Part shown: positions 21,851 through 38,200 of the stretch, in pieces | How positions within the stretch are numbered: the stretch's first letter is position 1 | Layout of the letters: every line of letters begins with the position of its first letter | From: Urophycis tenuis | Lineage: Eukaryota > Chordata > Actinopteri > Gadiformes > Phycidae | Reading direction: 5' to 3' | Assembly (NCBI GenBank): GCA_036785325.1 | Contig: JAXIVH010000069.1 | Span: forward strand, 654,848-718,847 | Length of the DNA: 64,000 bases | The notes under the pieces: generated by a model | Seen by the model: only the letters and a program-made list of their open reading frames with translations | Told to the model about the DNA's origin: nothing | Databases searched by the model: none | Position numbers and translations under genes: made by a program

Positions 21851-22108
21851 CTTCGTGTTGCCGTCCGCTAGAGTGCACACACTGGATGTCAGCGCAGTGA
21901 ACTCGGTGAGCACCCAGAGTGTTGGCGTCAGGGTGTGGGGCTACGATGCGGTGACGGGACTCAACGTGGAGCCCTGCGGACACCTGAGGGTCCTTATGGA
22001 CTTGGCACAGGTGAGGATGTCTGTAGAAGCACCGCACCTTCTTTTTCACACACACACACAAGGGATTGGCTTGCCACCAAAAAACTTCTACAATCTCTCA
22101 TTTTGATG
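21851..22108 (+). pseudogene. pkd1 relic, unit 2: 3' end of exon 7 plus start of intron 7
   Basis: Bases 21,851-22,010 match the end of pkd1 exon 7, with an open frame and the donor CACAG/GTGAGG. Intron-7 sequence follows to about 22,108. The relic is nearly identical to the unit 1 relic at 4,969-5,222 and is likewise joined on its left to the reverse-transcriptase remnant, so units 1 and 2 share that event. Confidence 0.85.
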
Positions 22109-22704
22109 GTAGAGAGAGGGGAAGACGTGCAGCAGGTGACTGCGGGCAGGAGTTAAACCCAGGTTGCTGTCAAAGACTTAGCCGTAATTAATGACACACG
22201 CACAAGCTACTGGGTAGAGCGTGTTGTTTTTTTTATCTAAAAAAAAAGAAGTAATATAAAGTCTGATGTGTGAGACTAGGAAACACCCAGCAAGCTTCCT
22301 TTTCCATTATTTAACCTGCACCTTTAGTCTGTCACTGTCAGAAGGCCCATACTGGGTCCCACACACTTTACGGTGGAATACCTCAACACACAGAATTTGG
22401 TATCGGACTACAAGTTTTGTGACCAGATGGTAATACTGGTACAAATACAGAACCAGAACTACACTTTACAGAAAAACGCAACATTTTCTTGAAACCTTTT
22501 ATTTTAAATAAATAACAAAGATACACAGGCGACTTATATACAAACTCAAGCCATAACAAACCTATGCACAAACATATGAACCTAGAGCCTATTTTAACAC
22601 TATATACAAACCCAATGATAACTTGGCATTACTGCGTGATTGTATTACACCCAGTTTGAATAAAAATGTCTATCGATTAGATTACTGAACTGATCTTGAA
22701 CTGG
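22109..22704. other. 3' flank of asb3 copy B with poly(A) signal
   Basis: This is the downstream (minus-strand) flank of copy B. Plus-strand TTTATT at 22,498-22,503 is AATAAA on the minus strand, about 200 bp past the stop codon, and is the best poly(A) signal candidate. The left part, after the duplication junction at about 22,108, is shared with 5,223-5,339 plus 5,861-6,135 and with 34,419 onwards. Confidence 0.55.
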
Positions 22705-28374
<5,670 letters not shown>

Positions 28375-28847
28375 CGTCCACCAAATATCCAGGAAGTGTT
28401 TTATTCTTTTATTTATTTAATTTTTTTAAACACGCGAAGTCAACAAATGAGTAGTGCTAAGTGCGACCGTCGTGTTTGTTTTTTGGTTTCTTGCAGCTCT
28501 TCTTGGACTGAGATGCATTATCGACCAAACGAAAGCGAAACTAACGTTGTCATACCCACGTGACTGAAATGGCCTAGTTCCAGGTGGTTTCACGTACTCC
28601 ATATATGGAGTACGTGAAACCACCTGGAACGGCGCCTCCCTCGACGGATACGGGAATTCCACTCTTAGATTATCTTTTAGTACTTTTACAATCGCAACTC
28701 TGCCTCGAGTTATTACAGTTGCAAGTAAGTATGTCAAACTCGAATGATTATTGTGGTTTAGACTATAATCAACTTAATTTGGTCTTACCGAGAACCGCCG
28801 CTGCACTCAACTACGTGTGTTGGACGTGTCTGGACCATTGGTCTGGA
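28375..28847 (-). promoter_or_regulatory. asb3: 5' flank of asb3 copy B, including a 54-bp perfect palindrome
   Basis: This flank shares with copies A and C the blocks 'gaaagcgaaactaacgttg', 'caatcgcaac...tgcctc' and 'ttggtcttaccgagaaccgc', so it probably contains the promoter. A 54-bp perfect palindrome at 28,577-28,630 is centred on ATAT. Copy A carries only one arm (about 14,812-14,836). Confidence 0.5.
28577..28630. repeat. 54-bp perfect inverted repeat without spacer
   Basis: The left arm (28,577-28,603) reads GTTCCAGGTGGTTTCACG and on to TACTCCATA. The right arm is its exact 27-base reverse complement. The arm sequence is the conserved asb3 5'-flank word found once in copy A, so the palindrome arose by inverted duplication of that word in copy B. 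Confidence 0.97.
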
Positions 28848-31800
28848 CACTGCGGTCACGCTATCTGCGGTTCAAAACTCGAGTGCCCGTCTACATCGTT
28901 TGTTACGGTAAAGCGTGTGAGCGGCTAGATGGTGCATTCAAGTCCTCGTACATCTCGATTGTTGAAATACATCTGTCATTGCTTTGTTGTTGTTGTTGTT
29001 TTACTACATAAAACAAACAAAAAAATCATTTAAACACCACCAATAGCCCATCCAGATTAAATTCTGCATAAACAGATTCTAAAAAATCGTAGATAACACA
29101 AATCAAATCAACTACAAATGTTATGGCCATGCAAGCAGTTTTGAAAAAATTATTAAAAATAAATATCAAAATGTTTTCAGAACACTCCAATACAGTCTTG
29201 TTCTACATCTCCTCAGGTACCTATGTATACATTTTGAAGTCTTTTGACTGTGCCATTTTCTAATAATCCCATGCTAAACTCATACCCAATACACATTGTA
29301 TGGCGAGACAAGCAGTTTTTAAAAATTAATTAAAAATAAATTTCAAAATGTTTTCAGACTACTCCACTAAAGTCTTGTTCTACATCTCCTCAGCTACATA
29401 TTTATGTATTTTGAAGTCATTTGACTGTGCCATTTTGTAATAATCTCATGCTAAAATCATACCCAGTACACATTGTATGGCGAAACAAGCAGTTTTGAAA
29501 AATTAATTAAAAATAAATATCAAAAATTGTTCAGACTACTCCACTAAAGTCTTGTTCTACATCTCCTCAGCTACCTGTGTATGTATTTTGAAGTCATTTG
29601 ACTGTGCCATTTTGTAATATTCTCATGCTAAAGTCATACCCAATACACATTGTATGGCGACGCAAGCAGTTTTGAAAATTTAATTAAAAATAATAATCAA
29701 TATGTTTTCAGAACACTCCACTGCAGTCTTATTCTACATATCTTCAGGTACCTATGTATACATTTTGACGTCTTTTGACAGTGCCCTTTTCTAGTAATCC
29801 CATGCTAAATTCATACCCAATACACATTGTATGGCAACACAAGCAGTTTTTAAAAATTAATTAAAAATAGTAATCAAAATGTTTTCAGAACATTGCACTA
29901 CAGTCTTGTTCTACATATCCTCAGGTACCTATGGATACATTTTTAAGAAATGTGACTGTACCATTTTCTAATAATCCCATGCTAAAGTCATACCCAATAC
30001 ACATTGTATGGCTAAACAAGCAGTTTTGAAAAATTAATTAAAAATAATTATCAAAATGTTTTCAGAACACTCCACTAGATTCTTGTTCTACATCTCCTCA
30101 GGTAACTATGGATACATTTTGAAGTAATTTGACTGTACAATTTTCTAATAATCCCATGCTAAAATCATACCCAATACACATTGTATGGCTATGCAAGCAG
30201 TTTTGAAAAATTAATTAAAAATTATTATCAAAATGTTTTCAGAATACTCCACTACATTCTTGTTCTACATGTCCTCAGGTACCTCTGTGGACATTTTGAA
30301 GTTATTTGACTGTACCATTTTCTAATAATCCCATGCTAAATTCACACCCAATACACATTCAGTTCAGTTCATTAAAGTTTTGATGATATATCTACAGCGC
30401 TATGAGTACTACTTGCTTACTGCAACTACATCAACAACAACAAAGGGCAGACAAACGTGAGGAACACATACTGAATAACAGATAACTGACTGCCACAGAC
30501 TGAAAACATGCAGGTATACAAAAATTCAAAGAGGCCTGGCAGGTTGGCAGATGATGGACTTATATGATGATGGTCCAGAGAAGGTAGAGATGACCGGTTA
30601 ATTTGAAAAGCAAAAATAATGCAATGAAAGCCCATTCTACAAGAGGAAAGGAGAGTGAGAGATAGAGATGAGGGGATGTCACAGGACAATGGCCCAAACT
30701 TTATTGATTATTATAGAATGGTACAGTCAAAAGGCTTCAAAATATCCACAGAGGTACCTGAGGAGACTGTAGTGGAGTGCTCTGAAAACATTTCGATTAT
30801 AATTTTTCATTAATTTTTCAAAACTGCTTGCATAGCCATACAATGTGTATTGGGTATGATTTTAGCATGGGATTATTAGAAAATTGTACAGTCAAATTAC
30901 TTCAAAATGTATACATAGGTAACTGATGAGATGTAGAACAAGACTGTGGTGGAGTAGTCTGAAAACATTTTTATATTTATTTTTAATTAATTTCTCAAAA
31001 CTGCTTGTGTCGCCATACAATGTGTATTGGGTATGATTTTAGCATGAGATTATTAGAAAATGGCACAGTCAAATGACTTCAAAATTTAGACATAGGTAGC
31101 TGAGGGGATGTAGAACAAGACTCTAGTGGAGTAGTCTGAAAACATTTTGAGATTTATTTTTAATTAATTTTTCAAAACTGCTTGTGTCGCCATACAATGT
31201 GTACTGGGTATGATTTTAGCATGAGATTATTAGAAAATGGCACAGTCAAATGACTTCAAAATGTAGACCTAGGTAGCTGGGGAGATGTAGAACAAGACTC
31301 TCGTGGAGTAGTCTGAAAACATTTTGAGATTTATTTTTAATTAATTTTTCAAAACTGCTTGTGTCGCCATACAATGTGTACTGGGTATGATTTTAGCATG
31401 AGATTATTAGAAAATGGCACTGTCAAAAGACTTCAAAATGTATACATAGGTAACTGATGCGATGTAGAACAAGACTGTGGTGGAGTAGTCTGAAAACATT
31501 TTGATATTTATTTTTAATTAATTTCTCAAAACTGCTTGTGTCGCCATACAATGTGTATTGGGTATGATTTTAGCATGAGATTATTTAAAAATGGCACAGT
31601 GAAAAAAGACTTCAAAATGTACACATAGGTACCTGAGGAGATGTAGAACAAGACTGTAGTGGAGTAGTCTGAAAACATTTTGATTTTTTTTTTAAATACA
31701 TTTTTCAAAACTGCTTGCATAGCCATACAATGTGTACTGGGTATGATTTTAGCATGAGATTATTAGAAAATGGCACAGTCAAATGACTTCAAAATGTAGA

Positions 31801-32357
31801 CCTAGGTAGCTGAGGAGATGTAGAACAAGACTCTCGTGGAGTAGTCTGAAAACATTTTGAGATTTATTTTTAATTAATTTTTCAAAACTGCTTGTGTCGC
31901 CATACAATGTGTACTGGGTATGATTTTAGCATGAGATTATTAGAAAATGGCACAGTCAAATGACTTCAAAATACATAGATAGGTACCTGAGGAGATGTGG
32001 AACAACACTGTAGTGGAGTAGTCTGAAAACATTTTGATATTTATTTTTAATAAATTTTTCAAAACTGCTTGCATGGCCATAACATTTGTAGTTGATTTGA
32101 TTTGTGTTGTCTACGATTGTTTAGAATCTGTTTATGCAGAATGTAATCTGGATGGGCTGTTGGTGGTGCTTCAATATTTTTTGTTTTGTTTGTTTTATGT
32201 AGTAAAACAACAACAACAACAACAAAGCAATGACAGATGTATTTCGACAATAGAGATGTACGAGGACTTGAATGCACCATCTAGCCGCTCGCTTTACCGT
32301 AACAAACAATGTAGACGGGCACTCGAGTTTTGAACCGCAGATAGCGTGACCGCAGTG
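28848..32357. mobile_element. 3.5-kb foldback element with tandem-repeat arms
   Basis: The ends are CACTGCGGTCACGC and its reverse complement, and the element is flanked by TCTGGA at 28,842-28,847 and 32,358-32,363. From both ends about 250 bp of unique inverted repeat leads to an array. The left arm has seven direct copies of a ~177-bp monomer (marker 'tgtatggc...aagcagttttgaaaa' near 29,127, 29,300, 29,478, 29,653, 29,830, 30,006 and 30,183). The right arm has eight inverted copies (near 30,835 to 32,073). A ~350-bp unique spacer (30,356-30,705) separates them. No transposase is seen. A 6-bp duplication and such arms do not let me name a superfamily. Confidence 0.82.
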
Positions 32358-32473
32358 TCTGGACCTGTACTAAGGAATAGCTTAACCATTGTGGAGACGG
32401 TGTCACTAGTGGCGATGTACGGCATTACAGCGGCACTGGACAACGCAACTCCGTAATATGATGAGGTCAAAGC

Positions 32474-32492
32474 ATAGACTGTATATAAATAG
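32474..32492 (-). mobile_element. 19-bp insertion: stub of the 511-bp retroposon
   Basis: ATAGACTGTATATAAATAG is flanked on both sides by GGTCAAAGC (32,465-32,473 and 32,493-32,501). Units 1 and 2 have the single-copy empty site ('gatgaggtcaaagcagtaac') near 2,837 and 15,120. The inserted bases equal the left end of the insertion at 5,340-5,850. Confidence 0.75.
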
Positions 32493-32710
32493 GGTCAAAG
32501 CAGCAAAACCTTTGAGAAAAGTTAATTTCCTGATAAATTGAATTGACTGATTTAAAATGTTTTTCTCATTCTATCAAATGACATGAAGGGATATTAAATG
32601 CATTGACAACATAAAACGTATTGAACATACAAAATAGAACAATTGAGAAGAATGAAACCTTCACCGACTATTTCCGTTGCATAGAACATCCTGCTAATCA
32701 TTATTATTAG

Positions 32711-32783
32711 GGACCGAGCCTGTGAAACAGGACGAGGTCCCTATTTGTTATTATTATCATTATGATTATTGTTATTATTGTTA

Positions 32784-32829
<46 letters not shown>

Positions 32830-32830
32830 C
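32711..32830. repeat. Hairpin-forming word followed by a (TTA)n microsatellite
   Basis: The word GGGACCGAGCCTGTG...CGAGGTCCC (32,711-32,741) can fold on itself. It is followed by mixed TTATTG/TTATTA repeats to about 32,830. It sits in the unit 3 sequence matching pkd1 intron 1 (about 45,970 in the intact gene), which lacks it, so it is an insertion. Confidence 0.55.
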
Positions 32831-33169
32831 CTGTCGGCTGATTTCTATTTTATTTTGACTTTGTCGGGAAAGAGGAAGGAAGTGACATATAAGGATAATG
32901 GCAAACGTGTTTGTTCTTTCAGACCTTTTCATTTGTACATTTTATGTGTATCATATCCATTCATGTCTATCTGGTTATCAGTTTATTCCCATTATTTATT
33001 TAAGGTTAAAACCAACATTTCTTTATGATCGTTATTGTTTCATACCAGTAGAGGAATGGATGAATGTCTGATTCTTCCTCATAGTAAGTGCTACTCGGGT
33101 GGCCCACCGTCAAAGCTGCAGTTATGTACACATCCCTCTATAAAGTCTCCTACATGATCCTTTCTCCAG

Positions 33170-34325
33170 ACAAAGCACCTTGTCCAGAAGGGGCCCAGAT
33201 AGAGCAGGTGGGCCAGCGGTGCTACTGGCTCTCTTGGACCGGGTCTACCTGGTGGGAGGCCCACCGTGCCTGCAGAGGGACTGGGTCAGGGGGCCTCGCA
33301 GCCGTGGAGGGACCCCATTATATTATCACTGCCATGGCAGCGCCCCGGTCGATTGAGGGAAGGAGGCGAGGGCCTCTGCCCTCAGATGGCCCCGGAGACA
33401 CCGGGGCAGCGCAGGTGGACCGGACGCAACAAGCGCCACGCCCTCCTCTGTGAGAGAACAGTGAATGGTACGAGTCTGCTTTTAATTCTATCGCAATTAA
33501 AAATTGGATCCAAAAATGTATCCTGGAACTTGGTTTTGCATGGTAAAAGGTTACAGTGCATTTAAGACGCGTGAGAGAGACAACATAATATCACTGGAAA
33601 ATAAACTCTTGTGCTTGACAACAAACGGACAACACAGCACATTTAATAGGCACACATTGACATTTAGCACGTACATTTTGGGGTTTTCGTTTTTTGGTCT
33701 TGGTGGTAAATGTTGTTGTGGCACCCCTCTCTTTTCAGCGTCCTGCGTCCAGCAGCCATCTGTAGACAGCTCCCTGATCGGGGTAGCCCTCATGACGAGT
33801 GTCTATAGGGGAGTAGAGCTGCCCACCACACCCAACGCCAGGCAACACACCGTGGAGGTTAGTATGACACTGAGACGTCTCAGAAGGCTTCTGATAGTAG
33901 GACTGATGGACAGTGGCCCATATTCAACTGTTTTGCGAAGAGGAGTTGACTGGATCCTGGACTGGTTGCGAACAATAGTCATACATAGACACCTGGCTCT
34001 CCTCTGAATGTCATGTGGCTGTTAGATGGAGTGCACACACTGGATGTCAGGGCGGTGAATTCGGTGAGCACCCAGAGTGTTAGCGTGGGGCTATCATGTG
34101 GTGATGGGACTCAGCGAGGAGCCCCGCACCCTGAGGGTCCTTACCTGTGGCCTATCAAGCCAACGATGGGTCTGTAAGCAGGATAATCAAGACGGGCCCA
34201 CCCCCCCTATAGGCTACAACGCGTAATGACGCAACGTCAACCAATAGCCTACCATAGGCCATTAGGTCATATAGTCCTGCAGCATAGTAGAAATGAGACA
34301 ACTCCTCCTTACCGACTTGACACAG
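33170..34325 (+). pseudogene. pkd1 relic, unit 3: fused exons 2-3, exon 4 and a broken exon 7
   Basis: The first part of exon 2 (from acceptor CCAG at 33,169) runs directly into the last part of exon 3 (ending 33,467 before GTACGAGT). Intron 2 and the inner exon ends are lost, and the junction carries a short 'ttatattatca' filler. The frame shifts at the fusion. Exon 4 is kept whole at 33,739-33,857 (119 nt, same as the intact gene). Then intron-4 sequence jumps near 33,900 into the last third of exon 7, which is itself interrupted by a 160-bp insertion, and ends at the donor after 34,325. Exons 5, 6 and the start of exon 7 are deleted. No exon 1 was found. It is a decayed duplicate. Confidence 0.85.
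34146..34305. mobile_element. 160-bp insertion with 8-bp duplication inside the unit 3 pkd1 relic
   Basis: It is flanked by TCCTTACC at 34,138-34,145 and 34,306-34,313. The intact exon 7 and the unit 1 and 2 relics have uninterrupted sequence here. Its family is not recognised; the 8-bp duplication would suit a hAT-type element. Confidence 0.6.
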
Positions 34326-35267
34326 GTGAGGATGTCTTTAGGTGCACCACACCTTCACTCACTTTGTCACACACTATAGGGATTGGCTAGCTGCCATATA
34401 CCTTCTACAGTCTCATTTTGATGGTAGAGAGGTGGAGACATGCAGCAAATGACTGGAGCCAATCCCAGGTCACTATCAAGGACTAAGCCTTGATGGCACC
34501 GCTGTGGAAATGTGGAATTGTGCAGACCAGGAACTAAAAGGGTGGAGTTACGGCCCATTTCCTGTTTCATTTTCCAGATGTTCTACTGAAGAAAACGCAA
34601 TTTTAATGAGTGTATTAATATTTAATATGTAATATAATAATATTGCAGCTCATCTGCCATCAGAAGATTAAAAAAACATAGATATACTGTATATATATTT
34701 ATATAGGATAAAGTCTGATGTGTAACCTGCACCTTTGATCTGTCACTGTCAGAAGGCCCATACTGGGTCCCACACACTTCATGCTGGAATACCTCAACAC
34801 ACAGAATTTGGTATCGGACTACACACGCTAAAGTGTTGTGGAGGATGCCAGGTGGTAATCTGCCGTGTGTCAAACATTCAGTGTAAAAATATCCAAGACG
34901 AACAAGCTTTAGGAAACTGATTATTTATTGAAAAAGCTCATCAGTGCAAAATGTATACTTTGGATTGGAACAAATACAGAACCATAACTACAGTTTACAG
35001 CCAAACATAACATTTTCTTGAACCCTTTTCTTTTAAATAAATAAAAGACATACACATGCGACGTATATACAAACTCCAGCTATAACAAACAATATGAACC
35101 TGGAGCCATTTTTAACACTATATATATACAACTATATATATACAAACTATATTAAGTGAAAAATGTAAAGTCAATTTGCATTATTGTATTACACTCAGTT
35201 TGCATAAAGATGTCCATGGATTGGATTACTGAACTGATCTTGAACCAGCTAAGTGTTCGCTGGTGTC
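34326..35267. other. Duplication junction and 3' flank of asb3 copy C
   Basis: Pkd1 intron-7 similarity ends near 34,418, and the asb3 downstream flank follows. Plus-strand TTTATT at 34,924-34,929 (AATAAA on the minus strand) lies about 340 bp past the copy C stop and is a possible poly(A) signal. No gene is seen. Confidence 0.5.
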
Positions 35268-38200
35268 TTAGGGCTGGTGGTTCACTGGGATGTCAGCAAA
35301 CCACAGGTGGTCGTGCAGATGAGGCGGCACAGGCAGCTGTCTGACCACGTCGGTCCTCATCACAACGTCTGGACCAAGATGGGAACGCAACCGCAGCCTG
35401 CACAGGTGGAATAGTGTGGGAATGCACTCTATTCAAACACACACACACACATGCACGCACGCACGCACACACACACACACACACGCACACACATTAAATC
35501 ATTTTAAATTCGAAAAAACCACTAAATATTTCACTGTGTGTGCGCGTGCGCCCTCACCAAGGTGAGCACAAGGCGTCCAAGTCTTCATCTTCTTCCTCTG
35601 CTCTAGGATGTCTCTCAGCGGCCGGGCCAGAGTGGACCAGTTCACCATCTCCAGGAGGTAGGTCAGCGTGTCACTTTGAGCTTCCTCCAAACTAGGTTGG
35701 AAATAAGCAGCAAATTAGAGCTAACTAGAAACAGAGCATGAAGATGTTTAAGTAGAGTCAACTAGTATGTAGGTGCTTAACCTAGAGAGGGAGTCATTGA
35801 ATGCAAACCAGTCAACTAGTATGGTTCTAAATACTAGTAGACTGGTTTGCATTCAATAACTCCCTCTGTAGGTTAAGCACCTGCTATGGCATGAGGGAGG
35901 TTCTTTAGTTTTCCTTTAAAAAAGGTTTGAGGTCTGTGATTTTACTTTTTGTTTACGGTCACCTTTAGCACGCTGAAAAGCACAAACTCCTAACAATACA
36001 TTTAATTGAACCCCAACAATGCTAGGCAGGGTCAGGACCACCCTCACATTTGTGATGACAGGGGTCTCTACATGAAGCATCAACTCCTGTATTCTACTCT
36101 GCATGTGCTCAATTGTTGAAGTTTAACTGTTTGTGAATTTATTCAAATAGAATATGCCTGAATAAGAATCTTTGAAGTCATTAAATATAGATCTGTTGTG
36201 TAACTTAGAACAGAAAAAACAAGGTGACGGTCATTACATTTACATTTAGGGCATTTGGCAGACGCTTTTATCCAAAGCGACTTACAAAAACTACATTTGT
36301 CAGAAGACGGTTTCAAGCATTTCAATTGCTAGGTTAACCATTGCTAGAATACCATTGCTTGGCACTTACCCATCTCTGGGTAACTGTCAAATGCCGATAT
36401 TTCATTTAATAACATTTCCCTGGAAAGGACCAGAAAAAAAAATCACATTATTTTGGTACATTAAAGAAGAAAGATGGAGAGAACGTCTTACAAGTCAGGC
36501 ACCAGCAGATCGTTGGGGTCCAGCCCACGCTCCAGCAGAGCGGGGAGCCAAGAGCCTGCCTCTGTGGCCCGGTCCACTGCAACGTTCTGGAGGGCCTCCA
36601 CTTCCACAGCAGCCAGCAGTCTGGTGGTGCCTGGCACCTTTCCCTTGTCTGCACACGTCTGCTCCAACAGCAGATCCAGGACCATGGGGTCCCCTAGGCA
36701 CGTCACCCAGCATTTCTCGGTCATGTGCGCGCCCGCCTTCCTTAAAATGTGCATGGAGTCACTGTGGAATATGGGGAGGAAGGGGTCATTCGGGAGTGTA
36801 GACCATAGACCCCTTGAAATGCAACACATCTGGAAATGCATACACCACCACTTTTGAGTGGAGCGAACGTTCCCTTCTTCAATCGTTATTAACATTGACA
36901 TAACAAAACCTCTTTCAGTTATAATGAGAAAATGTGATTCCACGCGAGGAATTACTGCCATAGGAATGTCCGTAATCATCGAGATAAATTCTGTTGAGTT
37001 GGGGATCCAACCGCCAACCCTCCGGTTGTGGAACACATGCTCTACCCTCTGAGCTATGCAGTTAAACGTAACAATGGAAAGCTAAGCTCAATATTGTCTT
37101 TTTCTGAGTTTTTTTGCATTTTTAATTGCAAATATATCTCAAAAAGTGTAAAGTTTACAAACATGAAAAGCTCTACGGAAGTAGACCTTTGTAATACAGT
37201 TTGAATGAAATCTCGAGGTTCAGTCGAGTTTAGCCTCCAGTAATTGCAGAAATTTGGCGTGAAGAAGAACAACCTGCTGAAAGTCGAGACTGTGCATTCC
37301 GATGCACAATAAACTAAAAGACTTTACCCATAATGTAAAAGCTTGGTGTCCACCATGCGGGACAGCACCAGGGCCAGCGGGGACTGCGCTTCGTAGTCGT
37401 CACTGTACGCCTGGCCCTCGGGGCTGAAACCCTCGCTCAGCAGCGCCTCCAGCATCTCCGGCCGCCCCACCGCCTCGCAGACGGGGCTCACCAGCCCAAA
37501 CACGCTTTCCACATTGCGCTCCGTCACGGCCGCCAGCCTCTTCAGGATGCTGATTGGCCGGAAGGAGACGTGATGCGGGGTCAGTGTGGTCGGCGGCGTG
37601 TGAGGTGTCACCGTACTTGGCTCTTTTTGGTTTTGTGTTGTCGTGCAGATTTAGACGTTCCTACGTGTGTGTGTGTGTGTGTGTGCGTCTGTTCTGTTAA
37701 ATTGGTTACACGGGCCAAACACCTTTTGGATTAATATGAAATAGCAGTGATGTGTATTGTTTTATTCATCGTTGTTCGCTGTTTTTCATATCTTGTTTGT
37801 GTTGCACTGTGTGGATATGTGAGACAGACAACGAGGCTCGAATGTGTCGTGGGCTCTTGTGACAAAAAAGTGGATTTAACACACATGAAGCCCCACCGTG
37901 AGTTCTGTTGCATGGTCACACCGGGGCATCACTTGGTGGGACAGAATCATGTTTAGTCACAGCAAAGTGAACACCTGGGATGTATTGTGCATCACCATCC
38001 ATCCATCCATCCATTTCTGCCGCTTATCCGGGGTCGGGTCGCGGGGGCAGCAGCCTGAGGAGGGAAGCCCAGACTTCCCTCTCCCCAGCCACTTCGTCCA
38101 GCTCTTCCGGGGGGATCCCGAGGCGTTCCCAGGCCAGCCGAGAGACATAGTCCCTCCAGCGTGTCCTGGGTCTTCCCCGTGGCCTCCTCCCGGAGGGACG

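Noticed and set aside
28848..32357. CRISPR-like array
   Set aside because: The ~177-bp periodic repeats lack short direct repeats with unique spacers, they are inverted halves of one element, and the genome is a vertebrate's.
36995..37062. Genuine tRNA gene
   Set aside because: A- and B-box-like words are present, but no acceptor stem or full cloverleaf could be drawn; it fits a tRNA-derived SINE.
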